This document shows positions 34,034 to 45,621 of a stretch of 64,000 bases of DNA, piece after piece. The notes beneath the pieces are model-generated. The model made no database searches. It saw only the letters and a list, made by a program, of their open reading frames with translations, and was not told the DNA's origin. This DNA comes from Guadua angustifolia (lineage: Eukaryota > Streptophyta > Magnoliopsida > Poales > Poaceae). Position 1 is the stretch's first letter, and each line of letters opens with the position of its first letter. The translations under genes and the position numbers were made by a program. The stretch spans positions 5,259,890 to 5,323,889 of the forward strand of contig CM070504.1 of NCBI GenBank assembly GCA_036346375.1, in the 5' to 3' direction.

Positions 34034-34787
34034 GAACGTCCAACAACTGCAGGAGCTAGAGAAGAGCCTCGAATCCGGACTAGACCGTGTGCTGAAACGT
34101 GTGACAACATGAGGCTATCTATTGGATGGTGTTGATGAGTTGCACACCATGATTTTTTCGTATCGCAGAGCCAAAAAATTATGGACGAGATCAACGGACT
34201 AGAAAGAAAGGCAAGTGTTCGTCACTTTTAGAGCCCTGTTTGGCCGGACTCCGGTTCCAGTTAAAGATTTCTATGCTAGAGAGTGTGGGAAACTGGGAAC
34301 TTCAGGTAAATTATTGCCACTCTACTATAAAATGTATCTGAAACTTTTCCATTAGATTTTTCTCCCTGACATACAACAGCTTCACAATTGCTGTTGAACA
34401 GAGAATGCAACCGATAGAGGAAAATTCGCGGCTAACGCAGCAAGTAAATCCTGATTTATTTGTGTGTGTGTGTGTGTTGTTTCCATTTCGTTCTGTCCTC
34501 ACGGTATCTTCTCCCCTAGCTTTGTACTCTTTCCTTCGATTGAGCGACGATCTGAAGCTGCAGGTGTCCCGGATGTCAAAGATGGAGATGCAGCTCGGTG
34601 CTGATTCAGAAGTGGTATACGAGGCAGGGCGGTCACCTGAATCCGTCAACAATGCGTCGTATCTGCGCGCTCCACTCGACTCTGAAGGCAGCTCTGATAT
34701 GTCGCTCAGGCTCGGGTGAGTTATTGCTAGATGTACCATATCTTCAGGTGTTCCTGTTTCGTCCATCTCGAGCCAAGTCCAATATGA

Positions 34788-36587
34788 AATTACTTATATG
34801 TGAGGAAAAAAACTAAAGGTTGGTGATATGATGAACATGGAAATGGGCATTCATGGTATGAATTTTGCATATTGCCGATTACCAGTCTTTAACTCGAAGT
34901 GATTAGCTGGAAATTGTCTCTTCAATTCGAAGTGATTGGCAGTATCCCTGAATCGGAAAGCGATCAACGGACTGCACAAAATTAGCCATTTTAGTAAGCG
35001 ACAACAGGCTCTGGAATGTTACCTGCAGCCTAGTACTATTCCCATCCATGTTCTGTCTTCTGTTCATCTGTTAAGTTCTAGTAGCCCTTGATGATCCATC
35101 AGAATTATTTCAGCCCTGCAAGTAACCTTTGGTACTATTGATTTCTAGTTTTCAACAAATCTGTCATGATGGTCTTCACGAATCTAGTGGCAACAAATTA
35201 AACAGTGGTAAACAGTGAATTTGCAAGGAAAAAAATGACGTTCGAAGTTTAGAGATATTGACCAGACTACCAGAGGGTATTATTGTCATCCATAGGCGAG
35301 GCATCTCATTTAAACTTTCTGCCTGTGGTAATCTGGACGTGTTTTGGCACTAACGAACGAGACATTTCCAAATAAAATATAGGCCTGCATCAAGCACCTC
35401 TCCTGCTTTAGACAGACATATTTGTTCCCTTGTGTCTTCGACTCGACGGCAGTAAATTGGGACATAACCTTTAGAATCTTTAGCTGGAGACGGCATATGA
35501 ATGTTAAAAAGGCAGATCAAGTTTGTTCAGTGCAACGCAGGGTTCCAAATCTCCATGAAATTTTTGTAAATCACGGTGAAATTTTGGATTTCGGCTGGGT
35601 TGAGATTCCAAATCTCAAGTTTGTTCATTACAACGCAGGTTCCAAATCTCCACGAAATTTTGGTAAATCATGGTGAAATTTTGGATTTTACTGAAATAAT
35701 AAAACAATTTTAAAATTAAGGTTGCTACAGTAATTTCCGTAAATCTCATCGAGATTTCTTTTTTTTATGGAATGGTTTTGATGTTTTTTTACCAGATTTT
35801 GCACAAATTTTTTTTGAGAATTATACTGCCTTTTATGAGGAATACTTGTGAAAGTTTGCAAAAATATATATATATACAAATTATGTAAACCTAACCTTAA
35901 ACCCTAACTTGGATTTAAGCTTAAACTCTACACCCTAATTTGGATTTCGATCTAAACCATAAACACTAACTTGAATTTCGGACTAAACCCTAACTTGGGA
36001 ATTTTATGTGAAAATATTTAGTATTTTGCATTTAAATAGATAGGAAATGTAGATTGTTTGCATGATTTTTTATATTTTCCCAATTTTTTCTATTCTTGAG
36101 GGCCATTTCATAGGGGTTGAAAACCATCAAAATACGGCCAATTTTGTTGAAATTTCAGTAATTTTGGCCAAATTATCACCAAAATTTTGGTTTTGGGTTC
36201 CTAAAAATTATGGATTTGAAATTTGGTTTTTGAATTTTATCCGATTTTGGTGAAATTCAAAATCTCACTAAAATTTCGGATTTCGGCATACCGTCATCAT
36301 CTCTACCACCATTTATAGGAGCAATTGATGATGAATATTCTCGTCTAGAAAAGCAACCTCAACTTTAATGAAGCAGTTGAATATCTATTAAAGGCAGAAT
36401 CCTTGAAAAAGTCATCTGATTCTTCATCCTTGAGTGATTAAGCATGGAGTTCCACCTGCTTGGTAATGCATGGTTGGTCTAAAATTGTGTCATCAACGGT
36501 AGGTAATCAGATCTCAATTGTTGTTATATATGAAACTACAATGATGGTTGACAAAGCAGGCTCAAAGGCAAATGAGCGAGTCCTTGA
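34788..36587. other. gene-free, degenerate repeat DNA
   Basis: Includes the MADS 3' flank. From about 35530 to 36290 it is AT-rich with diverged repeats around TCCAAATCTCCATGAAATTT, GTGAAATTTTGGATTT and TTTCGGATTTCGGC in both orientations, and a patch with telomere-like CCCTAA motifs at about 35890-36000. It looks like an old transposon but I could not define termini. No gene recognised. Confidence 0.4.
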
Positions 36588-37640
36588 AAGAAGCAAGATA
36601 GGGCTGGACCAACCATGTGTTACCAAGCAAGTGGAGCTCGGAAGCGATACAAACTTGCATATATGTCTGTAGGAAATGGTTGTATGATTAACCAAACTAT
36701 ACAAAGAAATAGCACTTAGGTGGAGGATTTGGAAGGCTATGTCCAAACACAAATACACATATTGTGGTGATGTACATGAGCTCTGTGGTAGAGGCACTTC
36801 TAAAGGTGAGAGAAAAAAAAAAAATACGAAACCAACTTGGAGCGAGTTCTTGAAGAAGCACGACAACTTCAACGATAAGAGTTAAGATCTAAATTGTTAA
36901 TTATGGTGACTCATATATGGTCTTCTAAGATTTAGAAATGTGTATTAGATAAATCCTAATAAGATTATGATTCCTACTTTCTTTCAGAGTAGGATTTCTA
37001 CTTACTTCAAAAAAGGACTAAGGAAGCTATATAAACTCCTAGGAGGTCATAGAGAACAAAAAACAACCAAGAAGACATATACCGACTTATCCAAAACAAG
37101 ATGTGTGATAGGGCTAGACCAACCATGTGGTACCGAGCAGGTGGAGTTTGGAGGTGATACAAACCTACATGTATGGTTGTAGAAAATGGATGTATGATTA
37201 ACCAAACCACATAAAGAAAGCGCTCTCAGGTGGAGGGTTTAGAAGGCTATGTCCGAACATTAAAACACACACTGCGTGATGTACGTGAACCCCTGTGGTA
37301 TGGGCACTCCCAAAGGTGGGAGGACAAAAAAAAAAAAATCGAAGTCGACTTGGGGTGAGTTCTTAGAGGAGCACGTCGACTTTAACGGATAAGAGTTAAT
37401 ATGAAGATTGTTAATTATGATGACTATATAGTCTTTTAGGATTTAAAAAGGCACGCCAGATAAATCCTAATAGGATTATGATTCATACTTGCTAGATAAA
37501 TCCTAATAGGATTAGGATTCATACTTTCTTTCAGAGTATAATTTCTACTTGCTTTAAAAGAGGACTAAGGAAGCTAAACAAACTCTAAGGTGGTCATGGA
37601 GAACAAAAGGCATCCATGAAGGCACAAATCAACTCATCCA
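36588..37640 (+). repeat. two-copy tandem repeat, LTR-like, about 510-540 bp unit
   Basis: Copy 1 (about 36588-37097) and copy 2 (about 37098-37640) share in order GGCTGGACCAACCATGTG, GATTAACCAAAC, GAAGGCTATGTCC, AGATAAATCCTAAT, AGGACTAAGGAAGCTA and GAGAACAAAA. Copy 2 has an extra internal duplication (ATAAATCCTAATAGGATTA). Downstream, around 37960-37975, TATCAGAG resembles a primer-binding site, so these may be LTR remnants (inference). Confidence 0.6.
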
Positions 37641-38376
37641 AAGCAAGATATGCATGAGGAAATTAAAGGTTAGGTTATTCTTTAGCGCTAGGTTATTATT
37701 TAGTACTAGATCTTGTATAGGATAAGGATTCGATTATCCTAAAAGGTTTAAAAAGAAAGAGCAATAATTTCTTGTACTCTTTTAAAGTTGTGCTTAAATA
37801 ATTTACAGTCGGCTTCGCTAAATCTTTTTTCTCATCGTGGTTGCTTTAACACCGATTTTAGTTCTCTTTACTACATTTATCTTCTTTATTCTTAAAACCA
37901 TACATCCTCGTATCATCTCTCAGATAAATCTAATCCGATTTGGAGGTTGCAACGCAACAAGCTCAAGTATCAGAGTGTAACAATTTTCAACTTTAAAAAG
38001 TGAGGTGCTTCCATGCATTTTTTTTGACAGTTGCACAAATATTAAAATATAAATAAAAGGTAGATGGTGATTACTTTCCTCTTCGCTTACTTTAAAATTT
38101 ATGCAACTTATATTGAGTGAGAAAGTATTGAAGAATTGCTCTTAAAAGTTTAGTTTTTTTTGGGTATTCTGCAGATTAAATTTACAGATGTTGAACTAAA
38201 CAGTTTAACTATCAGCGGTGAGAAATGTCAGTTTTGGTCTTCTAGCCTTTTTTTTTTTTTTTTTTTTGAGTTTTAAGCTTCTGAAGTTACGGATATGGCA
38301 TTATGGTTAGTAAAAACGCAGAGCACAGGAATGCAAGATGCAGGGGGAGAAACGAGAGTCGAAATGTTTCAACTTC
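37641..38376. other. possible LTR 3' part and TMEM131-like 3' flank
   Basis: AT-rich. It contains a possible LTR end (GCAACGCAACA at about 37949) followed by TATCAGAG, a T-run of about 20 (near 38249-38268) and, at the right, the 3' UTR of the TMEM131-like gene. No gene recognised. Confidence 0.4.
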
Positions 38377-41300
38377 TTAATTTATTGCATAGCCAGATGC
38401 TACATCAGACGGCAGCGACCCGCGGCCACGAGACACGGGTGGTGCAGATGGTGGCTTCATCACGAGGGCCTGGGGCTCTCTTGCAAAGAAGCTGCTATTG
38501 GAGACCCCTTCAGAAGCATCAAACATCTTGCATGGCGCGGCCTCCTTTGCTTTCCCCAGCAGATGCCCAGAGAAATGATCTCCCCATATGTCATATGTGA
38601 ACTCTTTCTTCGGTGCGACACCGTCGTCTCTCTTCACGGCCTTATCTTTCATCAGGTTGGAGCCAGGAGCGCGAGCGTGCGGAGCGATTGAGGAAAATGC
38701 GGCCAACACTGGTGAGCGCCATGCAGTGGTCAGCGCAGTGGCTGAAGGCAATGGATTTCCAGATGTTGCTGAAGGTGCGGGAGGTTGCTCCTTGGCAGTT
38801 TGCAACCAAGCACTCTTCTCGTAGTTATTCCCAGCTGATGGTGGCTTTGCCTCGACATCAAACCCACTCTCAAGTTTATTGTTGTGCTTCAGTTCTGATG
38901 CTGTCCCAGAAAAGGACCAACCTTGTTTTGGGGTTGAACTTGGTGATAAAGGCGAAGATGGTGTTGAATTCCCACTGTGGCTGCTAGAAACCTCAAACTT
39001 TGCTGCCAGTCCACCACCACCTACTTTCCGCTTCCTTCGCCTCCCTTTGTCTCGAGAAACTTTGATAGTAAGACTCCCACTAGCTTGTGGAGGTTCCATT
39101 GATACCTTGTCTTCCACAGGATTAGCTGGGGACACAGATATAGTTGAAGTTGTATCCAGTTGTCCATCTAGATTGTTATTGTCACATGTCTTATTGGGGC
39201 TATCAAGAACATTAGCAGGGTATTTCTCAGTAAGACCATCAGCTCTTTTGTGATCCCTTATCGACCTGTGCACAAGGCATAATTGATCAAATTTAAATCA
39301 TGTAAAATTGAAGGAAATGTGAGAAAAAGACGACAGTGTTCATAACTTTTACCTGGAAGTTTTTTACTACACTGAAGAAAAGAGGGCTTAACAACCTCGC
39401 TAACGGTACCTTTCCTGTCATCAATCTTGATATAGTAATCTTGAGAGCACACTGGCAAAGAAGGGATACCACGGGCAAAGACCAGAACAATCAAGGACAC
39501 GGTTCCAAAAAGAGTATCAACGCTGTCCAATTGATGGATCCAAGGTAAGACTTTCTGCACTGGTTAAGCATATAGACAGGAACTTTTGCAGTCATAGGGA
39601 TCACAAAGATGCCAGTAGTCATAGCTAGCTCAAGATCTCTCTGGACCTTACCAGAAGAGAAGTCAGCTTTAAAAGAAATTAGCATTCTTATTGATTCACT
39701 TGGTGCTAAGCTAAATCCCTTGCAGTTGTCCACAGTAAATCCATCCATGCCACAATCAGCTCCGGAAACTTTTACCTTCGCCACTCGAAGAGGAAGGTCA
39801 CCACTATTTTTGATGCGTATCTCCTTGGACAACTGTTGACCACACAAAGGGCCGGTAATCTCTGATTTGGACAAGGTTGATTTATTGTGAATAGACCCAA
39901 GGTTAAACTCTAGCTTCCAAACAGGTTCAGATTCCTCGAGAAGGGCAATAGATTGCCATCCACCATGTGCTCGAAGAGGCAGCCACTCCATGCCCGATAG
40001 ATTGTTTCTGATCAAAACTATGCTTGACCACATGCACCGGTTTGAGGGACGGAAGACAATAGGACCAAGTAAAGCACTCTCCAAAGGACCAACATAGGCC
40101 TCAGTAATTGCTGCATCGCTTAATGAGAAACCAAATCTAGTCTCTGTTGAGTCAATTTCTGGAGATCTACTTGAGAATGTGTGTTCACATGCATCATTTA
40201 CAGTTTTGCACTGGCCAATGATTTCCTCAGAGTTCAGAACCAGCTGCAAGGATGCATGCTCCAGACTTGGGTTATGGATGGTTATCCATTCAGAAATCTG
40301 TGATCCAACTTGCACAACAGGAAACAGCAGTTCATGATCTGTGAGAACAGAAATCCCAGTCCTTGTGCCATGAGATCTCCATCTTCTAAGTACCATATCA
40401 TCAGCTCTGACTGCTCTCATGATTGTTGGCTGCAAATTATTTCATAAAATTACATGAGCAGATTCACAAGCAAAAATATGTAAATGCATACATGTAGAAG
40501 ATACTTGGGATAAGAAATCAAACAGTTTTCATTACATAAATGCAACAAAACAACAACAAATGAAAAGCGAGGAGAAAAGTATTGTACTTCCAAGAGCTAC
40601 CAACTACTTGATAAGAACTTCACTTATCTCTACATCAAATAGCTCTAATACCTACAGCAGCCAACTAACAGATCAGTACTACAATTATCAGTACAGTATC
40701 TAATGTATGAGAGAGACATTGAGACTCTTCTCCAATGCATTCAAAGTCACCACAAAGGTATTCTGCTGCCATAGGAATCACTCTCAAGACCAAATAAATC
40801 TATCACTAGAAACTGTACCCAAATACATTGGACATTATTATGAAATGAACATTTAATCTGAAATATCAAGCACAGGTCCATCAGACAGGCTACCTGACAT
40901 TGATCTCCCAAATGCTAAAAAAAGCATTATTCTCTAAGGGAGCAAGACTACCTCATGTGCCTGTTGATCTATTTTATCCGTTCATCATTCACATATGATT
41001 AAGACTAATGGCAACCAAAATCAGGTCATCCAAACCTTTTCTTTAATGAGATAAAAGCATGCTATAAAGAACAATAAGCTCTGAGTAGTGCTTCTAGACA
41101 TCACCCCCCAATATAAGTTGCACAAATCTTTAAGCAAGCAAAGGGTAAGTAATTACCATCTACCCTTCATTCATGCTTTAGTATTTGTGCAACTTTCAAA
41201 AAGTAATGCATAGAAGCGCTTTCCGTTTAGAGTAAAATGCCCATACGAACATACAACCTACATGAGATAACTTTGTGGTATTGAAAATAAATAAAAGAGA

Positions 41301-43566
41301 TAACAATATACTAGGGTGGACGAATCTAATGAAACAGCATGCTGTGTGACAAGGTGCTATCAATACTGAGTTCATATATCATTTTTGTAAACACTGATTA
41401 CTCCAAAGCAACTCCTAGTCCAGCTAATACAACAATATTTAAGACCAACTGAAATAACACAAGGTTCTAAATTCAAAAACATATGCAAGAGCATTACCTT
41501 CATGTTGTGCGGGCTTTCTATTTGTAGGTTAGCAGATGTCTTTTCTTCAGAAAATGGTCCAACAAATGGCCCATCTGATTCAGCAACAACAGCATTAGTT
41601 GTATAAGAAAGAGATGCACACATTATATCTTGGCAGGGTACCACGATTGAACTACCAAGAGAGCTATTTGTTTCTACCACTATATTGCAGTTGTCAAATG
41701 AAATATCCTTTGGAACTGAAGAAGTATATCTTATCAAAGCTATATCTGTTACAGTATCAGGAAAGAGTATCAATCCACTCAGGTACTTAACCTGAAAGAT
41801 CACTGGGCCATCCCTGTTATCCTCAGTCACGCTTACAATCCTCAGTAACTCTGTTGCATCATTCCGTAAAGAAAGGGAGAATATTGATCCACTTCCAGCA
41901 CAAGATGAAATACACTCAAATGTGACAGAAACTAAGCTAGTGGAATCATAGTAGGTTCGAGCATGCACCGTTAGCTCAATAGGTATAACAACAGTATCCA
42001 TTGTATCAGTTGTGCAATTGCGCAGTTTCATGCAGATAGCACCAAACACCTTGCCTTCCGAAAGAGGTTGCAATTCTAACTCTACGACAGTGTTGCTTTT
42101 TGAAGGAAGCACCTCCCATTGCTCACTAGGCCTAATATGGATCATTGGCCATCCAAACTCAGTACTGCTTGCTGCATACCAGTTGCTACTCAAAGAAGTT
42201 AACTCCAATGCCTCATCTAAAGGCCCTAACTGACAAACTACGTGAGAAGATTGTTTTGTGCTTTCAAATTCAGATATCCAAACAGCCACTTCCTCGATAT
42301 AGAGAGAATCATCAAAAGGGTTGTGTATCGACAAGTTCCTCTCCAGGTGTCCACCTATTACAACATCCATCCCAGTCATTGGCAGTATCTGATAGGGCGA
42401 CCCAACAGCCACGCCCTTAGCTTGTATAATGAACCCACCAAAATTTGTCTGCAAAACCAAATGCGCTGACGAAGAGCCCAACAATTTTGGCAAGAATATG
42501 AAGGTGGCTGATGCATTCTCTCCGGGCTGCAGCACCAGATCCTCATAACCATGCACAAAGAACTGCGGATCAGTGCTGAATGGCTCATAGACACGCAAGA
42601 CACTGTCATTGTTCAAATTCACCACAGTCAAGGTGGCCACAGAAGCTGTATACAAGTTACTCCTGCCCCAATCCAACACCGGTGGATTTATCTCCATGTT
42701 CATCGATGAGGAACCGTAAAAGCCATTTGGGTTGACTTCTGTGGCCGTGCCATCCAACTCTGGCGGCACCCCGTGCGATGCCCGCATCCAATCGTCAGGA
42801 ACAAGCGGCGCCTGGCACGACGCCACATTATACCTCTCACTATCCTTGCCCTCCAGCCCCAAACCATTACGCACCCGAGTGATCATCGCGTCTGCAGACG
42901 AGCAAGTTACCACGCCTCCGCTGGACATCGGGAAGCCCAATGGCCGTGATGGTCCCCAGTCCCTTGATACCTTCAAATCGGGCTCCTTGATGACGTCGTC
43001 GCTTGCAAGCAAAGTCTGAACCGCCGAGGACGAGAAGCAGAAGGAGCTCCGGTCTGCACACACATCCCGGAAGCCGAGGCAGCGACCGACGTCATCACTC
43101 TCCTCCACGCAATCCCCCACCGCCGCCGAGACGGACAGAGCAAGGGCCAAGAATAAGCAGCACAGAGCAAGCAAGGACCTCCTACAAGAAACCGAAAAGA
43201 CCACAAAAGAATCAAGAACTCGCCGCGGTTGATCGCCAAATAGGCGAAGTGGTACTGAACACTAAACTACCCAATAAAACCTCAAGAAAAATAATCACAA
43301 GAATAAAAAAACAAAACAAAAAAAAAACAAAAGCTCAGGAATTTTTAGCGCCCGAAGCATGGATCACACAGGAACTCAAGAACAACAGCATGAGAGAGGC
43401 GAAAGGCAGTTCCTTGTTTGTTTCATGATGTCTGGAAGCAAGAAAGCAAAGAGGGCCAGAAGGGGAGTTAGAGGGGAGCTTACCGAGGAGAGGAGGAGAC
43501 GGCGCGTAGGGGCCTGAAGGAAACGGAAGTCGCCTCCGGCGAAGAGCCGCGGCGGCGGCTGGTCAT
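38377..43566 (-). CDS. TMEM131-like transmembrane protein
   Basis: Four minus-strand exons: 43566-43484, 43181-41498, 40429-39353, 39265-38377, all GT/AG. Exon 1 starts M-T-S-R-R-R-G-S-S. A hydrophobic segment (SLLALCCLFLALALSVSAAV) at about residues 30-50 is a signal peptide or anchor. The TMEM131-like N-terminal region (PapD-like Ig folds) follows: NPPVLDWGRSNLYTASVATL, VYEPFSTDPQFFVHG, RNLSIHNPFDDSLYIEEVAV. The second half has IHNPSLEHASLQLVLNSEEI, a single transmembrane helix around ALILF...GTVSLIVLVFARG, and a basic, Ser/Pro-rich cytosolic tail (GRRRKRKVGGGGLAAKFEVS). Animal TMEM131 helps collagen export; the plant role is not established. Exon 3 is 1,077 nt, two short of the phase required by its neighbours, with apparent one-base losses at 39507-39511 and 39360-39365. 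As read, translation stops just after L-F-L-E-P-C-P. Confidence 0.9.
40430..41497 (-). other. intron 2 of the TMEM131-like gene
   Basis: 1.07-kb AT-rich intron with donor AAG-GTAATG and acceptor ATTTGCAG. No transposon or RNA gene recognised. Confidence 0.75.
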
Positions 43567-43758
43567 GGCGAAGAGGACATGCGGCGGACGAGACTTCACT
43601 GTAGCGACCACGGGAATCCACGGAAAACGGAAAGAGAAAAAAAGATGGAGAAAATGAAAAGGATGGGAGGGCCGGAGGGGAGAGGGAGAGGGGAGTGAGG
43701 CGAAGAGGAATGAAAAAGAAGAGAGGCGAGAAGAAAAAAAGAAAAGGGGTTTATCTAA
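43567..43758 (-). promoter_or_regulatory. 5' UTR / core promoter of the TMEM131-like gene
   Basis: On the minus strand this is a dense CT tract (CTCCCTCTCCCCTCC and similar), typical of plant TATA-less core promoters and leaders. A MITE lies immediately beyond at 43759. Confidence 0.45.
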
Positions 43759-44070
43759 GGGAGTGTATAGGTATCATCCGGATATTTTTTTAGGTTGAAA
43801 TCATTCAAATCTAGAATCATTGGATTTCGGATCCAAATTCACCGGGCCGTTGGATCAAATCATACGATCGGATGTAATCGATACTCCCGAACATCCAAAT
43901 TCACCGGGCCGTTGGATCAAATCATAGGATCGGATCCAAATTCACCGGGCCGTTGGATCAAATCATAGGATCGGATGTAATCGATACTCCCGAATCTCAA
44001 CAATGATCCAATGATTCTAGATTTGGATGATTTCAACCAAAAAAACATCCGGTTGATGTTTATCAAATCC
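43759..44070. mobile_element. foldback MITE with internal tandem repeats
   Basis: Arms of about 70 bp: GGGAGTGTATAGGTATCATC...TTTTTTTAGGTTGAAATCAT and their inverse at the right end. TATCTAA directly flanks both sides (43752-43758, 44071-44077). The loop holds three copies of CCAAATTCACCGGGCCGTTG-GATCAAATCAT (starting at about 43833, 43895 and 43936). Confidence 0.8.
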
Positions 44071-44565
44071 CTATCTAATACCTAGGTGATTGATTTTTTT
44101 TAAGTATCTCATTCACTTTTTTTGGGACTATTAGATGGCAATCCAACAGCTGTCATTTATTTATGTGTTATTGGGGCTGTGTTGTTGCTAGCTAACGGGC
44201 CGCCAATGTTTGTGTGGTGTATTGTTGCGTTTTTAGGTATTGTTGACAGTCAAAACAACTTTGAAATCTCGGCCACTCAACCCGAAAAGTTCATGATTAG
44301 TGCCCAAAAGTAGCTCCAAACCTCGGAACTGATGTAGGCAATCTCTCTCTCTCTGTTTTGGTTGCTATACATGTTTTTTTTTAGGATCAGCTTAGCGTAG
44401 GAATTTAAATCAAAATATGTTCAGTGAAAACAAAATGTTTAGGAAACTATGGTAATTGCCACTTTCATAACAAAACTATGATAAATTGCTACATTTACTT
44501 GCTTGCATCTCTATAGCCAACTATTCAACACTGTTAGTACCGCATGTCAGTTAGACAAATGGAGT
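44071..44565. other. gene-free spacer
   Basis: AT-rich, with a 63-codon open frame at 44122-44313 that resembles nothing I know. Nothing else recognised. Confidence 0.4.
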
Positions 44566-45621
44566 TGTCGGTGTACTTTGCACCATGGTACCCTCTCCGC
44601 CGCAGATTAGTCGGCCCAAGAAGGCTTTGGCCAACGGGCGGCCTAGCGGCAGCAGTGGGCGTTCATGCCCCGCATGGGGTGGGAAGCCCACGTGGCGGCT
44701 TTGCGGCGGTGGGCGATCAAGCCTCGCCGCGGCGTCGGCCCACGTGGCGGGCGGTGGCGATCAAGCCTCGCCTGTCGAGTGTCGGCTTATGTGGCGGCTT
44801 TGGCGGCGGTGGGCGATCAAGCCTCGCTCGCCGGGCGCGTCGCCCGCGTGGCGGCCTAGCGGGCGGCCGCGTGGCGACTGGCGGTGGTCATGCCACGCCA
44901 TCGGGCGGGAAGCCCACGTGGCGGTCTGGCTAACAGGTGGGCGATCAGGCCTCACTCGTCAGGCCACGAAGGCAACCAAAGGAATGAAGAGAAGGCTTCG
45001 CCTCGAAGTCTCCTTCCCCTGACACGCTGTGTCAAGGCCATTGATTGTGAAGAATTCTGCTATCGACACGACGACGGCCCATCCCTCTGATGCCTCTCAC
45101 CAAACCCGTCGCAGGAGTGTCATTTCCCGGGCGGACCGGGCGAAGTCATACTGCGGCATTAAATGGGGTTTGAAGGACAAGGCGACAGTGACGGGTGTAA
45201 TAAATGAGTCGTGGGTCGGTGTGATAAGACCGCAATGATGGGTGTAGTTAATGAGTTATAGATCAATATGAGGTCACCTTCTCACCTGCCCGGGCCAATC
45301 CCGTCTATATAAGGGCGCTCTGGTGCATGGAGAAGGGGGGCTGAGCCAGAAGACTCATCCAAGGTCGAGATCAGAAGAACCATTGTAATTGCCTCCATAT
45401 TTCCTCAACAAAGATTTAGTAGGACGTAGGGCTATTACCCGCGCTGGGGGCCTGAACCTGGGTACATCACTATGTTCATCGATCTGTTGATCCCTAGAAT
45501 CCTCACGAGAGTCATTAGGGTTTCCAGCCACGAAGACGCCCTCTACCGAACCCTATCTTCCATCCTGGGAGTAGTCAACCCTGTTCGTTGACGGAGTCCT
45601 GTCCGGCGAAATACGCCGACA
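44566..45621 (+). mobile_element. solo LTR with G-box/GC-rich repeats
   Basis: Begins TGTCGGTGTACTTTGC and ends ATACGCCGACA, so TGTCGG and CCGACA are inverted ends. The 5' part (44640-44950) is a degenerate GC-rich minisatellite of GGGCGATCAAGCCTCGC and CACGTGGCGG units. A TATA box (TATATAAG) is at 45306-45313. A downstream block with ACGTAGGGCTATTACCC and GCCTGAACCTGGGTACATCA is typical of grass gypsy LTRs. No clean 5-bp target duplication (GGAGT versus TGAGC). No internal domain follows. Confidence 0.8.

Larger units (their letters stand above)
27199..34787 (+). pseudogene. SVP/StMADS11-clade MADS-box pseudogene, OsMADS47-like
   Basis: Exons recognised: 1 (27199-27360), 3 (28284-28345, 62 nt), 4 (34004 to about 34103, plus a truncated copy 28483-28512), 5 (34169-34210, 42 nt), 6 (34402-34443, 42 nt), 7 (34564-34715), 8 (34748-34787). 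Sizes match MIKC genes. Exon 1 starts MVGKRERIAIRRIDNLAA and resumes KAEELSILCDAEVGLVVF; 26 nt of the MADS loop are missing, so the frame is lost, and a TAG at 27266-27268 sits in the original frame. The K-box exons read EDSTCARLRQEIGEASLRLR, QMRGEELHRLNVQQLQELEK, IMDEINGLERK; the C-terminus reads VSRMSKMEMQLGADSEVVYE and SDMSLRLG. Exon 2 was not found. The exon 3 donor is AT instead of GT, the exon 5 donor is GC, and the exon 4 donor is lost. A retrotransposon splits exon 4. OsMADS47 relatives regulate growth and brassinosteroid response; this copy cannot encode a MADS domain. Confidence 0.9.

Noticed and set aside
35887..36000. Telomere-like CCCTAA motifs
   Set aside because: Irregular spacing mixed with unrelated sequence; too degenerate and sparse to be an interstitial telomere array.
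44544..45022. Overlapping GC-rich open frames
   Set aside because: Produced by the minisatellite of the solo LTR; frames overlap each other in the same sequence.
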